Assembly (NCBI RefSeq): GCF_041381155.1
Contig: NC_091135.1
Coordinates: forward strand, 56,929,997 to 56,993,996
DNA: 64,000 nt
Origin: Argopecten irradians
Taxonomy: Eukaryota > Mollusca > Bivalvia > Pectinida > Pectinidae
Reading direction: 5' to 3'
The translations under genes were made by a program, and so were the position numbers. This document shows, piece after piece, positions 12,668 through 26,500 of this stretch; the first letter of the stretch is position 1; each line of letters starts with the position of its first letter. A model generated the notes under the pieces. It was not told the DNA's origin and made no database searches. It saw nothing but the letters and a program-made list of their open reading frames with translations.

Positions 12668-12907
12668 TATCAAAGAAATACAATTTAACAAAGCATGACA
12701 ATTTATTGACTCGTGCCCTATCCGGGATTCGTACTCACCTAGTCCGCTAAACCTGTCTATATTATTAGGCTTTTTCATTTTTTGCCTAATATATATTAGG
12801 CAAAAAAAAGCCTAATAATATAGGCAGGTTAAGCGGACTAGTACTCACCGGGCGATCTACGGCACCCAATCGCCTGGCCAAACATACTTGCGCTTTCTAC
12901 CACTGCA
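12668..12907 (-). mobile_element. tRNA-derived SINE, split by a palindromic element
   Basis: Read on the minus strand, the head GGACTGGTGCAGTGGTAGA fits a pol III A box and GAGTACGAATCCCGG fits a B box. A tail containing CAATAAATTGTCATGC follows. The same tail recurs at 20848-20918. The SINE is interrupted inside the B box by 12740-12840. Confidence 0.65.
12740..12840. mobile_element. 101-bp palindromic foldback element with 9-bp TSD
   Basis: Nearly perfect palindrome with ends TAGTCCGCTAAACCTG and CAGGTTAAGCGGACTA. It is flanked by exact direct repeats GTACTCACC at 12731-12739 and 12841-12849. Nine-base duplications suggest Mutator-like transposition. It encodes nothing. Confidence 0.75.
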
Positions 12908-13233
12908 CCAGTCCGCCACATATATATAGATAGATAATAAAAAGCCCCCACAAGAACGCTCGGAATATACGCACCTAAAACACTAAAAGATACTAAAAAA
13001 GTAAACTGTCCCAGTTCATTGGCGTTAAAATATATTGCCCGTGTAAATCAATATATTCGTTTGGTGAGATTGGGTTTTTTTCATGATACTCGACCAAGGG
13101 CTTTTCATAAGGACTACAGTAACTTGTATTATACTTTTAGACACTATATTATAGGGTCAATCTAAACGACATTTTAAATACCACCCAATGACCTAATAGA
13201 CCACTGAAATCGTTGTGGTAATTATTGAAAACA

Positions 13234-13873
13234 AGAGGCCCAGAGGGCCTGTATCGCTCACCTGGTTTGTAATGCCTAGGAATGTTCTGAATTCAAGTTT
13301 ATTGTTTCTTTTCTGAATTCCCCTATTAGGCCCCACTCTTTCTGCTCCAGTGGGTCAAAGCCAAAATTTATACAAATTCTGTTAACCCCAAGGATGTTTC
13401 TGGGCCAAATTTGGTTAAAATCCAAGCAGAACTATATGACTATTAGCGATTTACACGATTTACCTCTATTTCCCCTATTGGGCCCCGCCCCTCCTGCCCC
13501 CAGGGGGTCAGAGCCAAAATTTGGTTACAATCCATGCGCCCCTCCTGCCCCCAAGGATGGGTCAGAGCCAAAATTTGGTTACAATCCATGCAGAACTCTA
13601 TGACAAGTAGCAATTTATAAGATTACCTCTATTTCCCCTATTGGGCCCCGCCCATCCTGCCCCCGGGGGGTCAGAGCCAAAATTTATACAAGTTCTGTTC
13701 CCCTTCCCCCAAGGATGTTTGTGGCCAAAATTGGTTACAATCCATGCAGAACTCAGTGACTAGTAGCGATTTAAAGGAAATGTTGACGGACGGACGGACG
13801 ACGGACGGACGGGACGGACGACGGACGCCGCGCCATGACATAAGCTCACCGGCCCTTCGGGCCAGGTGAGCTA
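13234..13873. mobile_element. Interspersed mollusc-type repeat with inverted GGCC ends
   Basis: Begins near AAGAGGCCCAGAGGGCCTG and ends near GGCCCTTCGGGCCAGGTGAG. Inside are about four imperfect units around CCCCTATTGGGCCCCGCCC and a GGAC(G)-rich tract at 13789-13830. The same family lies in opposite orientation at 35218-35755. Confidence 0.65.
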
Positions 13874-14496
13874 AAAATGTATTGGGTTGAGCAAGGACGT
13901 ATATGAGATCCTTGGCTTGAGTTCGAGTTTGGGTATAAAGCAATCTTACATTAGTAATTTCCATATTTTTTCAAAACGATTTTGTAATTACTTAAAAACA
14001 AGATCTTCATTTAACGTCGCATCAGTTTTTTAACGGCAACATACAGTGAACCAGAGACATTCGTAATACAGTGAACCAGAGACATTCGTAAATAAGTTAA
14101 TTACTCTCAACATGAACATATAGATTCTATCTTTATCTTTGATCCGCTTTCAATATCAAAGTGAAACCATTAGCCCTAGTGTGATTTTACAGGATGACAG
14201 TCTATGACAGAGATCTATATTTACGTCCATGGCCATCTGATGCAACAATTTAACAATTCGCCTTCTCCCACAACCATACACAGTCACCTATCCTATGCTA
14301 ATGTTACGTTGGGAGTTACCTCCCTTCACCTCACCATCGTCCTTGACCCGGCACTCTGAAATCATCTGATGCAAGCGGTGCTCTACTCGTAATATCGGAA
14401 GTATTTAATTCGTGATATATGGCAAAATAAGCGTAAATTGTCCATTCCACACGTTGAACAAAAGCAGAAGATTGAAAGGATAAACTAAAATACAAA
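13874..14496 (+). promoter_or_regulatory. Upstream region of EIF2S2
   Basis: About 620 bases between a repeat and the eIF2 beta ATG. It contains a 24-base direct duplication (ACAGTGAACCAGAGACATTC near 14043 and 14069). No TATA box is evident close to the start. The ATG itself lies in CAAAATGGC, the same context as at the chromodomain gene start. Promoter role is inferred from position only. Confidence 0.35.
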
Positions 14497-14514
14497 ATGG
14501 CTGATGACGATTCG
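14497..14514 (+). CDS. EIF2S2: EIF2S2 exon 1 (residues 1-6)
   Basis: Six codons, MADDDS, ending at TCG|GTAAGA. The start is chosen from the CAAAATGGC context, correct phase, and because total protein length then matches the family. It is the least certain exon since it is so short. Confidence 0.75.
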
Positions 14515-17500
14515 GTAAGAATCTTATTAGAACGAGCGCATGCTTCCTGAGAAAATCCAATATGGCGACGTCCACTGAACATGTGGAAATTAACAGCTGG
14601 CGTAGGCTTCCGATACTCTATTAGTTTTCTGATTTCCAAATGCCTTCCAGTTGAATTTATTTAAGATGATATATATACCAGTGATCTAATTGTTATTGTG
14701 ATATTTGTCCGTAGTAAATATGAGCTATAAATTATTAGTTATAGAACTTATAATATGACATGCATATGGTAACTACACCCAACGTTACAATTATAGAGAA
14801 CATTGTATGATAGATTGTATGCGTTAATATAGGCCTACTTTTAATTAGAATTTAAATGCACATGTGCACCTCCTAGCAACAAGATATAAGAAGTTCTCGT
14901 TCACAGTTTTTCCAGAAGCTGATCACAGTCACAAAATTTCTACAAGGCCATGTCTTACTCGACAATAACTAATGAATATTTGTATTATGCAGATATGCCT
15001 GATCAGATGTGACAATTAAGGGAAATACAGTTGCTGTTTTTGTTTTTACAAAAGTGTTGTGTTTAAATTGTAAATTGTAGCAGGACAGGAGAAAAAACAG
15101 AACAGCCAAAATGTATAGTGATATCCATGGTCGCCTTTTAGCTTCACACTGGGTAGGGGGGGGGGGGATTGGTCCTTTAGCTCAGTCGGTAGAGCGGCGG
15201 ACCAGTAAGTCCGGGGTCGCTGGTTTTAGCCCAATTGGCGGTACACTACTTTCACCCTGTTACATTTGGTGCCATGCTAGACTACTCCAAGTGAAAGCTT
15301 TATGAGATTGAGAGGCTTCATTGGAGATAGAACCTGGGTTGGTCTGTGTTTGGGATTGAACATGTTTGAAAAGGCAGAGTAGTGTAGCAGATTTTTATTG
15401 TAAATACGATACGGTAGCCTTCTAGCTTCACGCTAGGGGGAATTTGCCTTTAACTCAATCGAAAGAGCGGTGGACCAGTAAGTCCCAGGGTCGCAGGTTT
15501 GAGTCCGGCTGACGGAATACTATTCTCGCTCTGTTACACTGGTATTTGAACCCAGGACCTCCAAACACTAGTCGGATGCTCTACCGATGGAGCTACTTGG
15601 ACAGGAGTAAATTTGGGAAAAATCATCAGCATATCAACATAAATGCTCTTTTGTTAATAGACAATAAAATTACCAAATACATATTATCTCTCTATTTTGT
15701 CCTTTATGACATATACAAAAAATACCTTTATTTTAAATTCATAATGGTGCTCCCAGTGAAAATGGGATATTAAAAATGTTCAGTTCTAATTAAAGTGAAC
15801 ATTCGGGCAAGGATGGCTAAAGTCAGTAAAAATGGTGTGAATGTATCCAGTATAATTTCTCACCAAAATCTGTCTGCGTACGAAGAAATTTATTTAAAGT
15901 ATAGGAATCCTAAAACGTCCTCCCGGCTGACTATGTCCGTGGTTACATTTACACGCAGCCTCGCTTTCAATGCTTTCAGCTTCCTTTACTTTAATGGTCA
16001 GAACTGGGAAACGTAAGCAGAACTTGGCCGTCGTATTATTATGTGAGAACTTTTGGAAGGCCAATGAACGCATTTAGACTGGTTTTTTTTGCCCGACTAT
16101 TCACTTTAATTCTTCATTGTCTTTCCATGCAAAATATATAGAGGGAAATTGTAACTCAAAAGATTCATTAAGTCCATGTTCAGTAGGAGTAATTCAAACT
16201 GCATGATGTTACATAAAATGTTTTTAAATAGAAAAGTATTCTGTCCTAAATAAAACACAAATGTAACTGATCAATGCAGATATTATGGCAAATACACACA
16301 GTCTCTGTATTTAAGAAGTTTGAAAATGAAAGCTATTACACTAAGTATGGATTCAAGCAAAATGTTTAATTTACAACTGATGTTTGACCGATTAAATAGC
16401 AGACGAAACCTCAACACTAGGCTGTCACTCATCGCAGTACTGCCACAACACGCTAACCATACCAAACTGAAAGTGGGCCATGTGCCAAAAATAGCCACTG
16501 ACAGGACTTAAGATATTGTGCCTGAGGTGTTAATTGGTTATTGCCATTCATAATCCAATTCTCATGCCTGGTTGTAGAACGAATATACGTACCCGGCCTC
16601 TTACCTTTCGGCCGGGTACGAATCGGTCCCTATGTGTCGTAGTGGAGCACTGCCTCCGGAAATCACTCGGGCATAGTTTTTCATACTTTTTTGTAGGTTT
16701 CTGATTATTTTATGCGTATACATGTATTTACATATTACTTTTGTCCAAAACAATCATAACTACCATTCTTAATATCTACCGTACAGCTCACAAGACGTCA
16801 AATTCACCATTTGTGGACTTGCCGTATAAATTCCCTTCAGAAAGACCTTCATATGTAATATGTAAAAAAAATAATGCCTCGATGAGATTTTGATATTTTA
16901 TGTGGTTCAGTTTTATTGCTTAGTAGTTAAGCGATATCAAACAAGTGCGATAAAATGCAAACAAATGTTTTATAATGGTTTGCATAATCATTACTTTGCT
17001 CCATTAGCAGTAATAGGCACCAATTGTAGCTCTAAAGACGACACCATTATCTGTCTAAAAGTCTTTTGAGCTACAATATTGCAGCTAGCCTAGTTGCTAT
17101 TTTGTGTCCGTATCTCAGTTAATTTACCTGCATTCTCTGCCAGCCAACTCACATGTCATGGACTCATGGCCGCCATTTTTCGGATGCGTTCAATTTGAAA
17201 TACCAAGAATGGTGAGACAATTATAAGGCCAATCTAAAGTATTTTCAGATTGGGAAAAAAATCTAAGAAATTGGGAAAATTCTAGCCTAAATTTCATTTG
17301 GAATGGGCCGAATAATCCCTGTTAAATAAAGTTTTATTATTATTATTATCATTAGTATTTTAATCAACTGTGAGATGTACATGTCTACCAGCCATGTATA
17401 TTGAATTTATTTTCTGCACTTAATTCAAGTTGATGTGACTGTTTAAAGGAGGAATGTTATAATAATTTACAGTTGATGCTTGACTTAAAGAAGAAAAAGA

Positions 17501-20500
17501 AGAAGAAGAGGGTTCCTTTTGATATAGACAGTGTTGAAGCAGGTGAAAGCTCCCCCTCCCAGCCAGAGGGTACTCCTGAAATTCATGATGAACCAGAGAA
17601 ACCAGAGAAGGCGGACAAAATATTAGATGATGGTAAGTTTTTAAGCCATAAGTGGTTTGAGAGAAAAAATGGATGATGAACAGTTTAATGGTGAGTAATC
17701 AATATTTAATCAGCAGTAAAATATCACAACTTGACTGTGTTGGATTCTTTGATAGATACACCAGTCAATGTTAAATCATCCACAACAAAAAATGTTATTT
17801 CCAATGCAGAATTAATGAAAAATAATCCGTTCTTTTCTTTTGGTTACAACGGCATAATTTCTGTTATTGCATCAGAAAAACTTTTATAGCTTTTAAGTAT
17901 TTAGGTTTGATTGATAGACTGTTTACGACCTTTAGTATATTTAGTATTATTATGGAGGATATCTTAAAATTCTCTTCATTTCAGAATAAGCACTAGAATT
18001 TACACCCTGCAATAAATCTCAACATAGTATTGCTATATCCTAGTTACTCGTGGAGTAAAATAAATATACTAGCACTTTCATCCTCTTCAGGAATATTTTT
18101 GCTGTGTTTTGTAGGGGTTAGTTCAAAGTACCTGTATTGGATTTTCAGAATAAAATATATCAGACACTTTTTTTAGGTACTTCAAAGAGAGAATTTCCTA
18201 CAATATCTGGGGTTGAATAATGTCCCCATTCTCCTAAAAAACAATTCCCATGTATAGGTGAAAAATTACCAAATTTTTGATCAGTTATTTTCAGATTGAA
18301 TAAGCATCACTGTAATGTTGATATGGTCAATTTATAATCTATCCAAAAGATCAATTTAGAAAGAATAAAATTAATCCGAATATTATCAACATATTTTATC
18401 AGAAAGTTTATTTAACAAATAACATAATAAAGCTTCATTAGACAAACATATACTTGATTTGAAATATCTGAATGTGTGATGTCATATGTAAATTGATTAT
18501 TGTGATTGTGATAATTAGCGGATTGTCTTGAAGCTGTTTCATGAAATCTACTGTAAACCAACTTTCATTCGTGTGCAATTTACTTCCAATTAAATTCACA
18601 AAAGTTTGTCTCCACGAACTAATATCTACATCATAAATGTTGATAGAGATAGCATTCAATTGTTAAACCATCCGTGAATGGTTTACAGTATATATGCAAA
18701 GCTCTTCAATTTGTGGAAAATTCTCTGTTGAAATATATATTGTTTGTTTTACTTTCAGATATGTCTTTTGACTTCACAAACACTAAGAAAAAGAAGAAAA
18801 AGAAGAAAGCATTTGATATGGATGAAATGACAGAAGCTTTGCCAGTAAGTATCAACAATAATACATGTTGTTGTGAAGCATTCATTCATTTAGTTTATTC
18901 AAATCATTGATAGGCTACATAACATCTGAAGTTAGGTCACCTGAGACAAAGTTTGGTATACATGTCTAAGTGTTGTAACAAACCACTAATAGTACACAAT
19001 TATTATATCTATGATAGGCTACATAACATCTGAAGTTAGGTCACCTGAGACAAAGTTTGGTATACATGTCTAAGTGTTGTAACAAACCACTAATAGTACA
19101 CAATTATTATATCTATGATAGGCTACATAACATCTGAAGTTAGGTCACCTGAGACAAAGTTTGGTATACATGTCTAAGTGTTGTAACAAACCACTAATAG
19201 TACACATTTATTATATCTATGATAGGCTACATAACATCTGAAGTTAGGTCACCTGAGACAAAGTTTGGTATACATGTTTAAGTGTGTGTAACAAACCACT
19301 AATAGTACACATTTATTATATCTATGATAGGCTACATAACATCTGAAGTTAGGTCACCTGAGACAAAGTTTGGTATACATGTCTAAGTGTTGTAACAAAC
19401 CACTAATAGTACACAATTATTATATCTATGATAGGCTACATAACATCTGAAGTTTGGTCACCTGAGACAAAGTTTGGTATACATGTCTAAGTGTTGTAAC
19501 AAACCACTAATAGTACACATTTATTATATCTATGATAGGCTACATAACATCTGAAGTTAGGTCACCTGAGACAAAGTTTGGTATACATGTTTAAGTGTTG
19601 TAACAAACCACTAATAGTACACAATTATTATTATCTATGATAGGCTACATAACATCTGAAGTTAGGTCACCTGAGACAAAGTTTGGTATACATGTTTAAG
19701 TGTTGTAACAAACCACTAATAGTACACATTTATTATATCTATGATAGGCTACATAACATCTGAAGTTAGGTCACCTGAGACAAAGTTTGGTATACATGTT
19801 TAAGTGTTGTAACAAACCACTAATAGTACACATTTATTATATCTATGATAGGCTACATAACATCTGAAGTTAGGTCACCTGAGACAAAGTTTGGTATACA
19901 TGTCTAAGTGTTGTAACAAACCACTAATAGTACACATTTATTATATCTATGATAGGCTACATAACATCTGAAGTTAGGTCACCTGAGACAAAGTTTGGTA
20001 TACATGTCTAAGTGTTGTAACAAACCACTAATAGTACACATTTATTATATCTATGGAGGTTAACACAATGGAGGCACTCCTGTGCTTTATATATCAGGAT
20101 TACTTGTACATATGTATTGTAACGGCCAAGTGGCACTATAATTCAGGAAGCGTGTCTGACCGTTATATATCACCTGATTGATACCCTATTAGGTACAATG
20201 TATAATTTTATAACAAACTTCAGTTACATAGGTATGCGGTTTCAAGGTTCTCATACTAAACAATCACTGTCACCGAGACTGTGATTCCTAATAAAATACA
20301 ACCAAGAGTTAGATAAGTAAAATGAATTTATTACGTTAAGGATATATTAGTACAATATACAATGAAAACTCTGACCGTCCATTATCTTCTATTAAACACA
20401 CTCTCACAGTAGCTATTCTATTACTTTACAAGGTTTCTTACTAATAATTTACAATAAATCGAGCAATCTCCAGCATTTAAATGGTATAAAAGTAATTCCC

Positions 20501-23500
20501 CTAAACCTTCTGAATGTAAAAAGTATCTCCTCATAAAAATCTACTGCAGAATAATAACAATTTTGTCAAAACGATTCTCTAGAGAATTGCTATTCATTAC
20601 ATTACCAAAATATTGGACAGAATAATCTATGTTCCTAATAGTTACAAAAATCAAATACTGGAAAATTCCCCACATATAATATATTCACATATACACATAC
20701 CGGTACACAATACCATGACAAACCCAATGGATAAATTACGTTTTCTAATATATCCTAGTTAATTATAATTCACAAATATAATATCACACTAAAGGTGACT
20801 CATTACAGAATTATTTGATCTCATCTTGTCACAGCATTATACACTGGTATTTCATATCAAAGAGAAACACAATTTAACAAAGCATGACAATTTATTGACT
20901 CCTGCCCTATACTGGTTTTACAGATGACAGTTAAGGCCTCTTGTATGTACTGTTTACATCTGGTTACAGGAGACAACAGATAACACAGAAGCACCAGTAT
21001 CCCAGGACACACAGGACACAATGGCAACAGATGACCTGACTGGCGATCTCAATCTTGACCTCCCACAAAAAAAGAAAAAGAAGAAGAAGAAGAATGTGGA
21101 CTTTGAGGCAATGGAGGAGCCAGAGGAACCAGAAGATGGTAAGAGTTGTTGCACCACATTACTTTATGTACTGTATCCTACTGGTAATAAGCCCCACCCA
21201 GGAATTATTGCACCACATTACTTTATGTGCTGTATCCTACTGGTAATAAGCCCCACCCAGGAGTTATTGTACCACATTACTTTATGTACTGTATCCTACT
21301 GGTAATAAGCCCCACCCAGGAGTTATTGCACCACATTACTTTATGTACTGTATCCTACTGGTAATAAGCCCCACCCAGGAGTTATTGTACCACATTACTT
21401 TATGTACTGTATCCTACTGGTAATAAGCCCCACCCAGGAGTTATTGTACCACATTACTTTATGTACTGTATCCTACTGGTAATAAGCCCCACCCAGGAGT
21501 TATTGTACCACGTTACTTTATGTACTGTATCCTACTGGTAATAAGCCCCACCCAGGAGTTATTGTACCACATTACTTTATGTACTGTATCCTACTGGTAA
21601 TAAGCCCCAACCCAGGAGTTATTGTACCACGTTACTTTATGTACTGTATCCTACTGGTAATAAGCCCCACCATGGAGTTATTGTACCACGTTTACTTTAT
21701 GTACTGTATCCTACTGGTAATAAGCCCCACCATGGAGTTATTGTACCACGTTACTTTATGTGCTGTATCCTACTGGTAATAAGCCCCACCTAGGAGTTAT
21801 TGTACCACGTTACTTTATGTACTGTATCCTACTGGTAATAAGCCCCACCTAGGAGTTATTGTACCACGTTACTTTATGTACTGTATCCTACTGGTAATAA
21901 GCCCCACCCAGGAGTTATTGTACCACGTTACTTTATGTACTGTATCCTACTGGTAATAAGCCCCACCTAGGAGTTATTGTACCACCTTACTTTATGTACT
22001 GTACTGTATCCTACTGGTAATAAGCCCCACCCAGGAGTTATTGTACCACGTTACTTTATGTACTGTATCCTACTGGTTATAAGCCCCACCCAGGAGTTAT
22101 TGTACCACATTATTTATGTACTGTACTGTATCCTACTGGTAATAAGCCCCACCCAGGAGTTATTGTACCACAGTTACTTTATTACTGTACTGTATCCTAC
22201 TGGTAATAAGCCCCACCATGGAGTTATTGTACCACGTTACTTTATGTACTGTATCCTACTGGTAATAAGCCCCACCTAGGAGTTATTGTACCACGTTACT
22301 TTATGTACTGTACTGTATCCTACTGGTAATAAGCCCCACCATGGAGTTATTGTACTACGTTACTTTATGTACTGTATCCTACTGGTAATAAGCCCCACCA
22401 GGAGTTATTGTACCACTTTATTTTATTTATGTACTGTATCCTACTGGTAATAAGCCCCACCCAGGAGTTATTGTACCACATTACTTTAATGTACTGTACT
22501 GTATCCTACTGGTAATAAGCCCCACCATGGAGTTATTGTACCACGTTACTTTATGTACTGTATCCTACTGGTAATAAGCCCCACCTAGGAGTTATTGTAC
22601 CACGTTACTTTATGTACTGTATCCTACTGGGTAATAAGCCCCACCATGGAGTTATTGTACTACACGTTACTTTATGTACTGTAATCCTACTGGTAATAAG
22701 CCCCACCCAGGAGTTATTGTACCAACACATTACTTTATGTACTGTACTGTATCCTACTGGTAATAAGCCCCACCATATGAGTTATTGTACCACTTTATTA
22801 ACTTATGTACTGTATACCACCTACTGGTACTGGTAATAAGCCCCACCTAGGAGTTATTGTACCACCTTACTTTATGTACTGTACTGTATCCTACTGGTAA
22901 TAAGCCCCACCCAGGAGTTATTGTACCACATTACTTTATGTACTGTACTGTATCCTACTGGTAATAAGCCCCACCATGGAGTTATTGTACCAACGTTACT
23001 TTATGTACTGTATCCTACTGGTAATAAGCCCCACCCAGGAGTTATTGTACCACACATTACTTTATGTACTGTAACCCTACTGGTAATAAGCCCCACCCAG
23101 GAAGTTATTGTACCACGTTTACTTTATGTACTGTATCCTACTGGTAATAAGCCCCACCCAGGAGTTATTGTACCACATTACTTTATGTACTGTATCCTAC
23201 TGGTAATAAAGCCCCACCCAGGAGTTATTGTACCACCTTACTTTATGTACTGTAACCTACTGGTAATAAGCCCCACCCAGGAGTTATTGTAACCACATGT
23301 ACTTAATGTACTGTATCCTTACTGGTAATAAGCCCCACCCAGGAGTTATTGTACCACATTTACTTTATGTACTGTATCCCAACTGGTAATTAAGCCCCAC
23401 CCAGGAGTTTTATGTACCACGTTACTTTTATGTACTCTATCCTACTGGTAATAAGCCCCCACCCAGGAGTATATTGTACTACACGTTACTTGTATGTACT

Positions 23501-26500
23501 ATATAATACTACTTGTAATAAGCCCCACCCCAGGAGTTATTGTTACCATGTTACTTTATTTACTGTATCCTACTGGTAATAAGCCCCACCCAGGAGTTAT
23601 TGTACCAAGTAACATTATGTACTTATGTAAACTGTACCAATCCTACTTGGTAATAAGCCCCACCCAGGAGTTATTGTACCACGTTACTTTATGTACTGTA
23701 TCCTACTGGTAATAAGCCCCACCCAGGAGTTATTGTACCACGTTACTTTATGTACTGTAACCTACTGGTAAATAACCCCAACCCAGGAGTTATTGTACCA
23801 CACGTTACTTGTATGTACTGTATCCTTACTGGTAATAAGCCCCACCCAGGCGTTATATTGTACCATATTACTTTATGTACTGTATCCTACTGGTAATAAC
23901 CCCACCCAGTGAGTTATTGTAACCACATTACTTTATGTACTGTATCCTACTGGTTAATAAGCCCCACCCAGGAGTATTGTACCACGTTACTTTATGTAAA
24001 CTGTATCCTACTGGTAATAAGCCCCACCCAGGAGTTATATTGTACCACATTACTTGTAATGTAAAAAGCCCCACCTATGAGTTATTGATACCACGTTACA
24101 TTATTACGTGTTATCCAACTGTAATAAGCCCCACCAGGAGTTATTGTTAACCACGTTACTTATGTACTTGTATCCTACTGGTAAATAGCCCCACCATGGA
24201 GTTTATTGTACCACGATACTTTAAATATGTACTGTAATGTCCTACTGGTAATAAGCCCAGTATGGAGTTATTGTACCACCGTTACTTTATGTACTGTACT
24301 GTATCCTACTGGTAATAAGCCCCACCAGGAGTTATTGTACCACGATTACTTTATGGTACTGTAATCCTACTGGTAATAAGCCCCACCATAGGGAGTTATT
24401 GTACCACGTTACTTTATGTACTGTATCCTACTGGTAATAAGCCCCACCATGGAGTTATTGTACCACTTACTTTGTACTGTACTGTATCCTACTGGTAATT
24501 AAAGTTCCCCACCTAGGAGTTATTGTACCACCTTACTATTATGTACTGTACTGTATCCTACTGGTAATAAAAGCCCCACCAGGAGTTATTGTACCACGTT
24601 ACTTTATGTACTGTATCCTACTGGTTTAATAAGCCCCACCAGGAGTTATTGTACCACATTACTTTATGTACTGTTACTGTAACCTACTGGTAATAAGGCC
24701 CCACCCAGGAGTTATTGTACCACAGAAACTTTATGTACTGTACTGTATCCTAAACTGGTTAATAAGCCCCACCATGGAGTTATTGTACCCACATTACTTT
24801 TATGTACTGTATCCTACTGGTAATAAGCCACCACCCAGGATGTTATTGTACATACGTTACTTTATGTACTGTAACCTACTGGTAATAAGCCCCACCCCAG
24901 GAGTTATTGTACCACATTACTATATGTACTGACTGTATCCTACTGGTAAAAGCCCCACCATGGAGTTATTGTACCAAGTAATTTATGTTACTGTATCCTA
25001 CTGGTAATAAGCCCCACCCTAGTTGAGTTATTGTACCACTTACTTTAAGTACTGTACTGTATGTATCCTACTGGTAATAAGCCCCACCCAGGAGGAGTTA
25101 GTTGTACCACACGTTACTTTATGTACTGTATCCTACTGGTAATAAGCCCCACCTAGGAGTTAATTGTACCCACTTTACTTTATGTACTGTAATCCTACTG
25201 GTAATAAGACCCCACCCAGGAGTTATTGTACCACATTACTTTATGTACTGTACTGTATCCTACTGGTAATAAGCCCCACCATGGAGTTATTGTACCACGT
25301 GTACTTGAATAAGCCCCACCGTTACTTTATGTACTGTATCCTACTGGTAATAAGCCCCACCCAGGAGTTATTGTACCACATTACTATTATGTACTGTATC
25401 CTACTGGTAATAAGCCCCACCATGGAGTTATTGTACCACAGTTACTTTATGTACTGTATCCTACTGGTAATAAGCCCCACCTAGGAGTTATTGTACCACA
25501 CTTACTTTATGTACTGTATCCTACTGGTAATAAGCCCCACCCAGGAGTTATTGTACCACATTACTTTAATGTACTGTACTGTATCCTACTGGTAATAAGC
25601 CCCACCCATGGAGTATATTGTACCACGTTACTTTATGTACTGTATCCTATCCTACTGGTAATAAGCCCCCACCCAGGAGTTATTGTACCACATTACTTTA
25701 TGTACTGTACTGTATCCTACTGGTAATAAGCCCCACCATGGAGTTATTGTACCACGTTACTGTAATGTACTGAATATCCTATTGTAATAAGCCCCCACCC
25801 AGGAGTTATTGTACCACGTTACTTTATGTACTGTACTGTATCCTACTGGTAATAAGCCCCACCCAGGAGTTATTGTACCACATTACTTTATGTACTGTAT
25901 CCTACTGGTAATAAGCCCCACCATGGAGTTATTGTACCACGTTACTTTATGTACTGTATCCTACTGGTAATAGCCCCACCATGGAGTTATTGTACCCGTT
26001 ACCATGTGCTGTAACCTACTGTAATAAAGCCCCACCTAGGAGTTATTGTACCACGTTACTTTATGTACTGTATCCTACTGGTAATAAGCCCCACCTAGGA
26101 GTTATTGTACCACGTTACTTTATGTACTGTATCCTACTGGTAATAAGCCCCACTCCAGGAGTTATTGTACCACGTTATTTTTATGTACTGTATCCTACTG
26201 GTAATAAGCCCCACCCAGGAGTTATTTGTACCACATTACTTTATGTACTGTACTGTATCCTACTGGTAATAAGCCCCACCCAGGAGTTATTGTACCACGT
26301 TACTTTATGTACTGTATCCTACTGGTAATAAGCCCCACCCAGGAGTTATTGTACCACGTTACTTTATGTACTGTATCCTACTGGTAATAAGCCCCACCCA
26401 GGAGTTATTGTACCACATATCTTTATGTACTGTATCCTACTGGTAAATAAGCCCCACCATGGAGTTATTGTACCACGTTACTTTATGTACTGTACTGTAT

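Noticed and set aside
15178..15245. Possible tRNA gene (TAGCTCAGTCGGTAGAGC)
   Set aside because: The B box is degraded (GGTTTTAGCCC), the acceptor stem does not pair, and a similar copy lies 275 bp away, so it is a SINE head.
16320..16511. 63-codon ORF in EIF2S2 intron 1
   Set aside because: No recognised domain, and the opposite strand is open too. No splice or start evidence.
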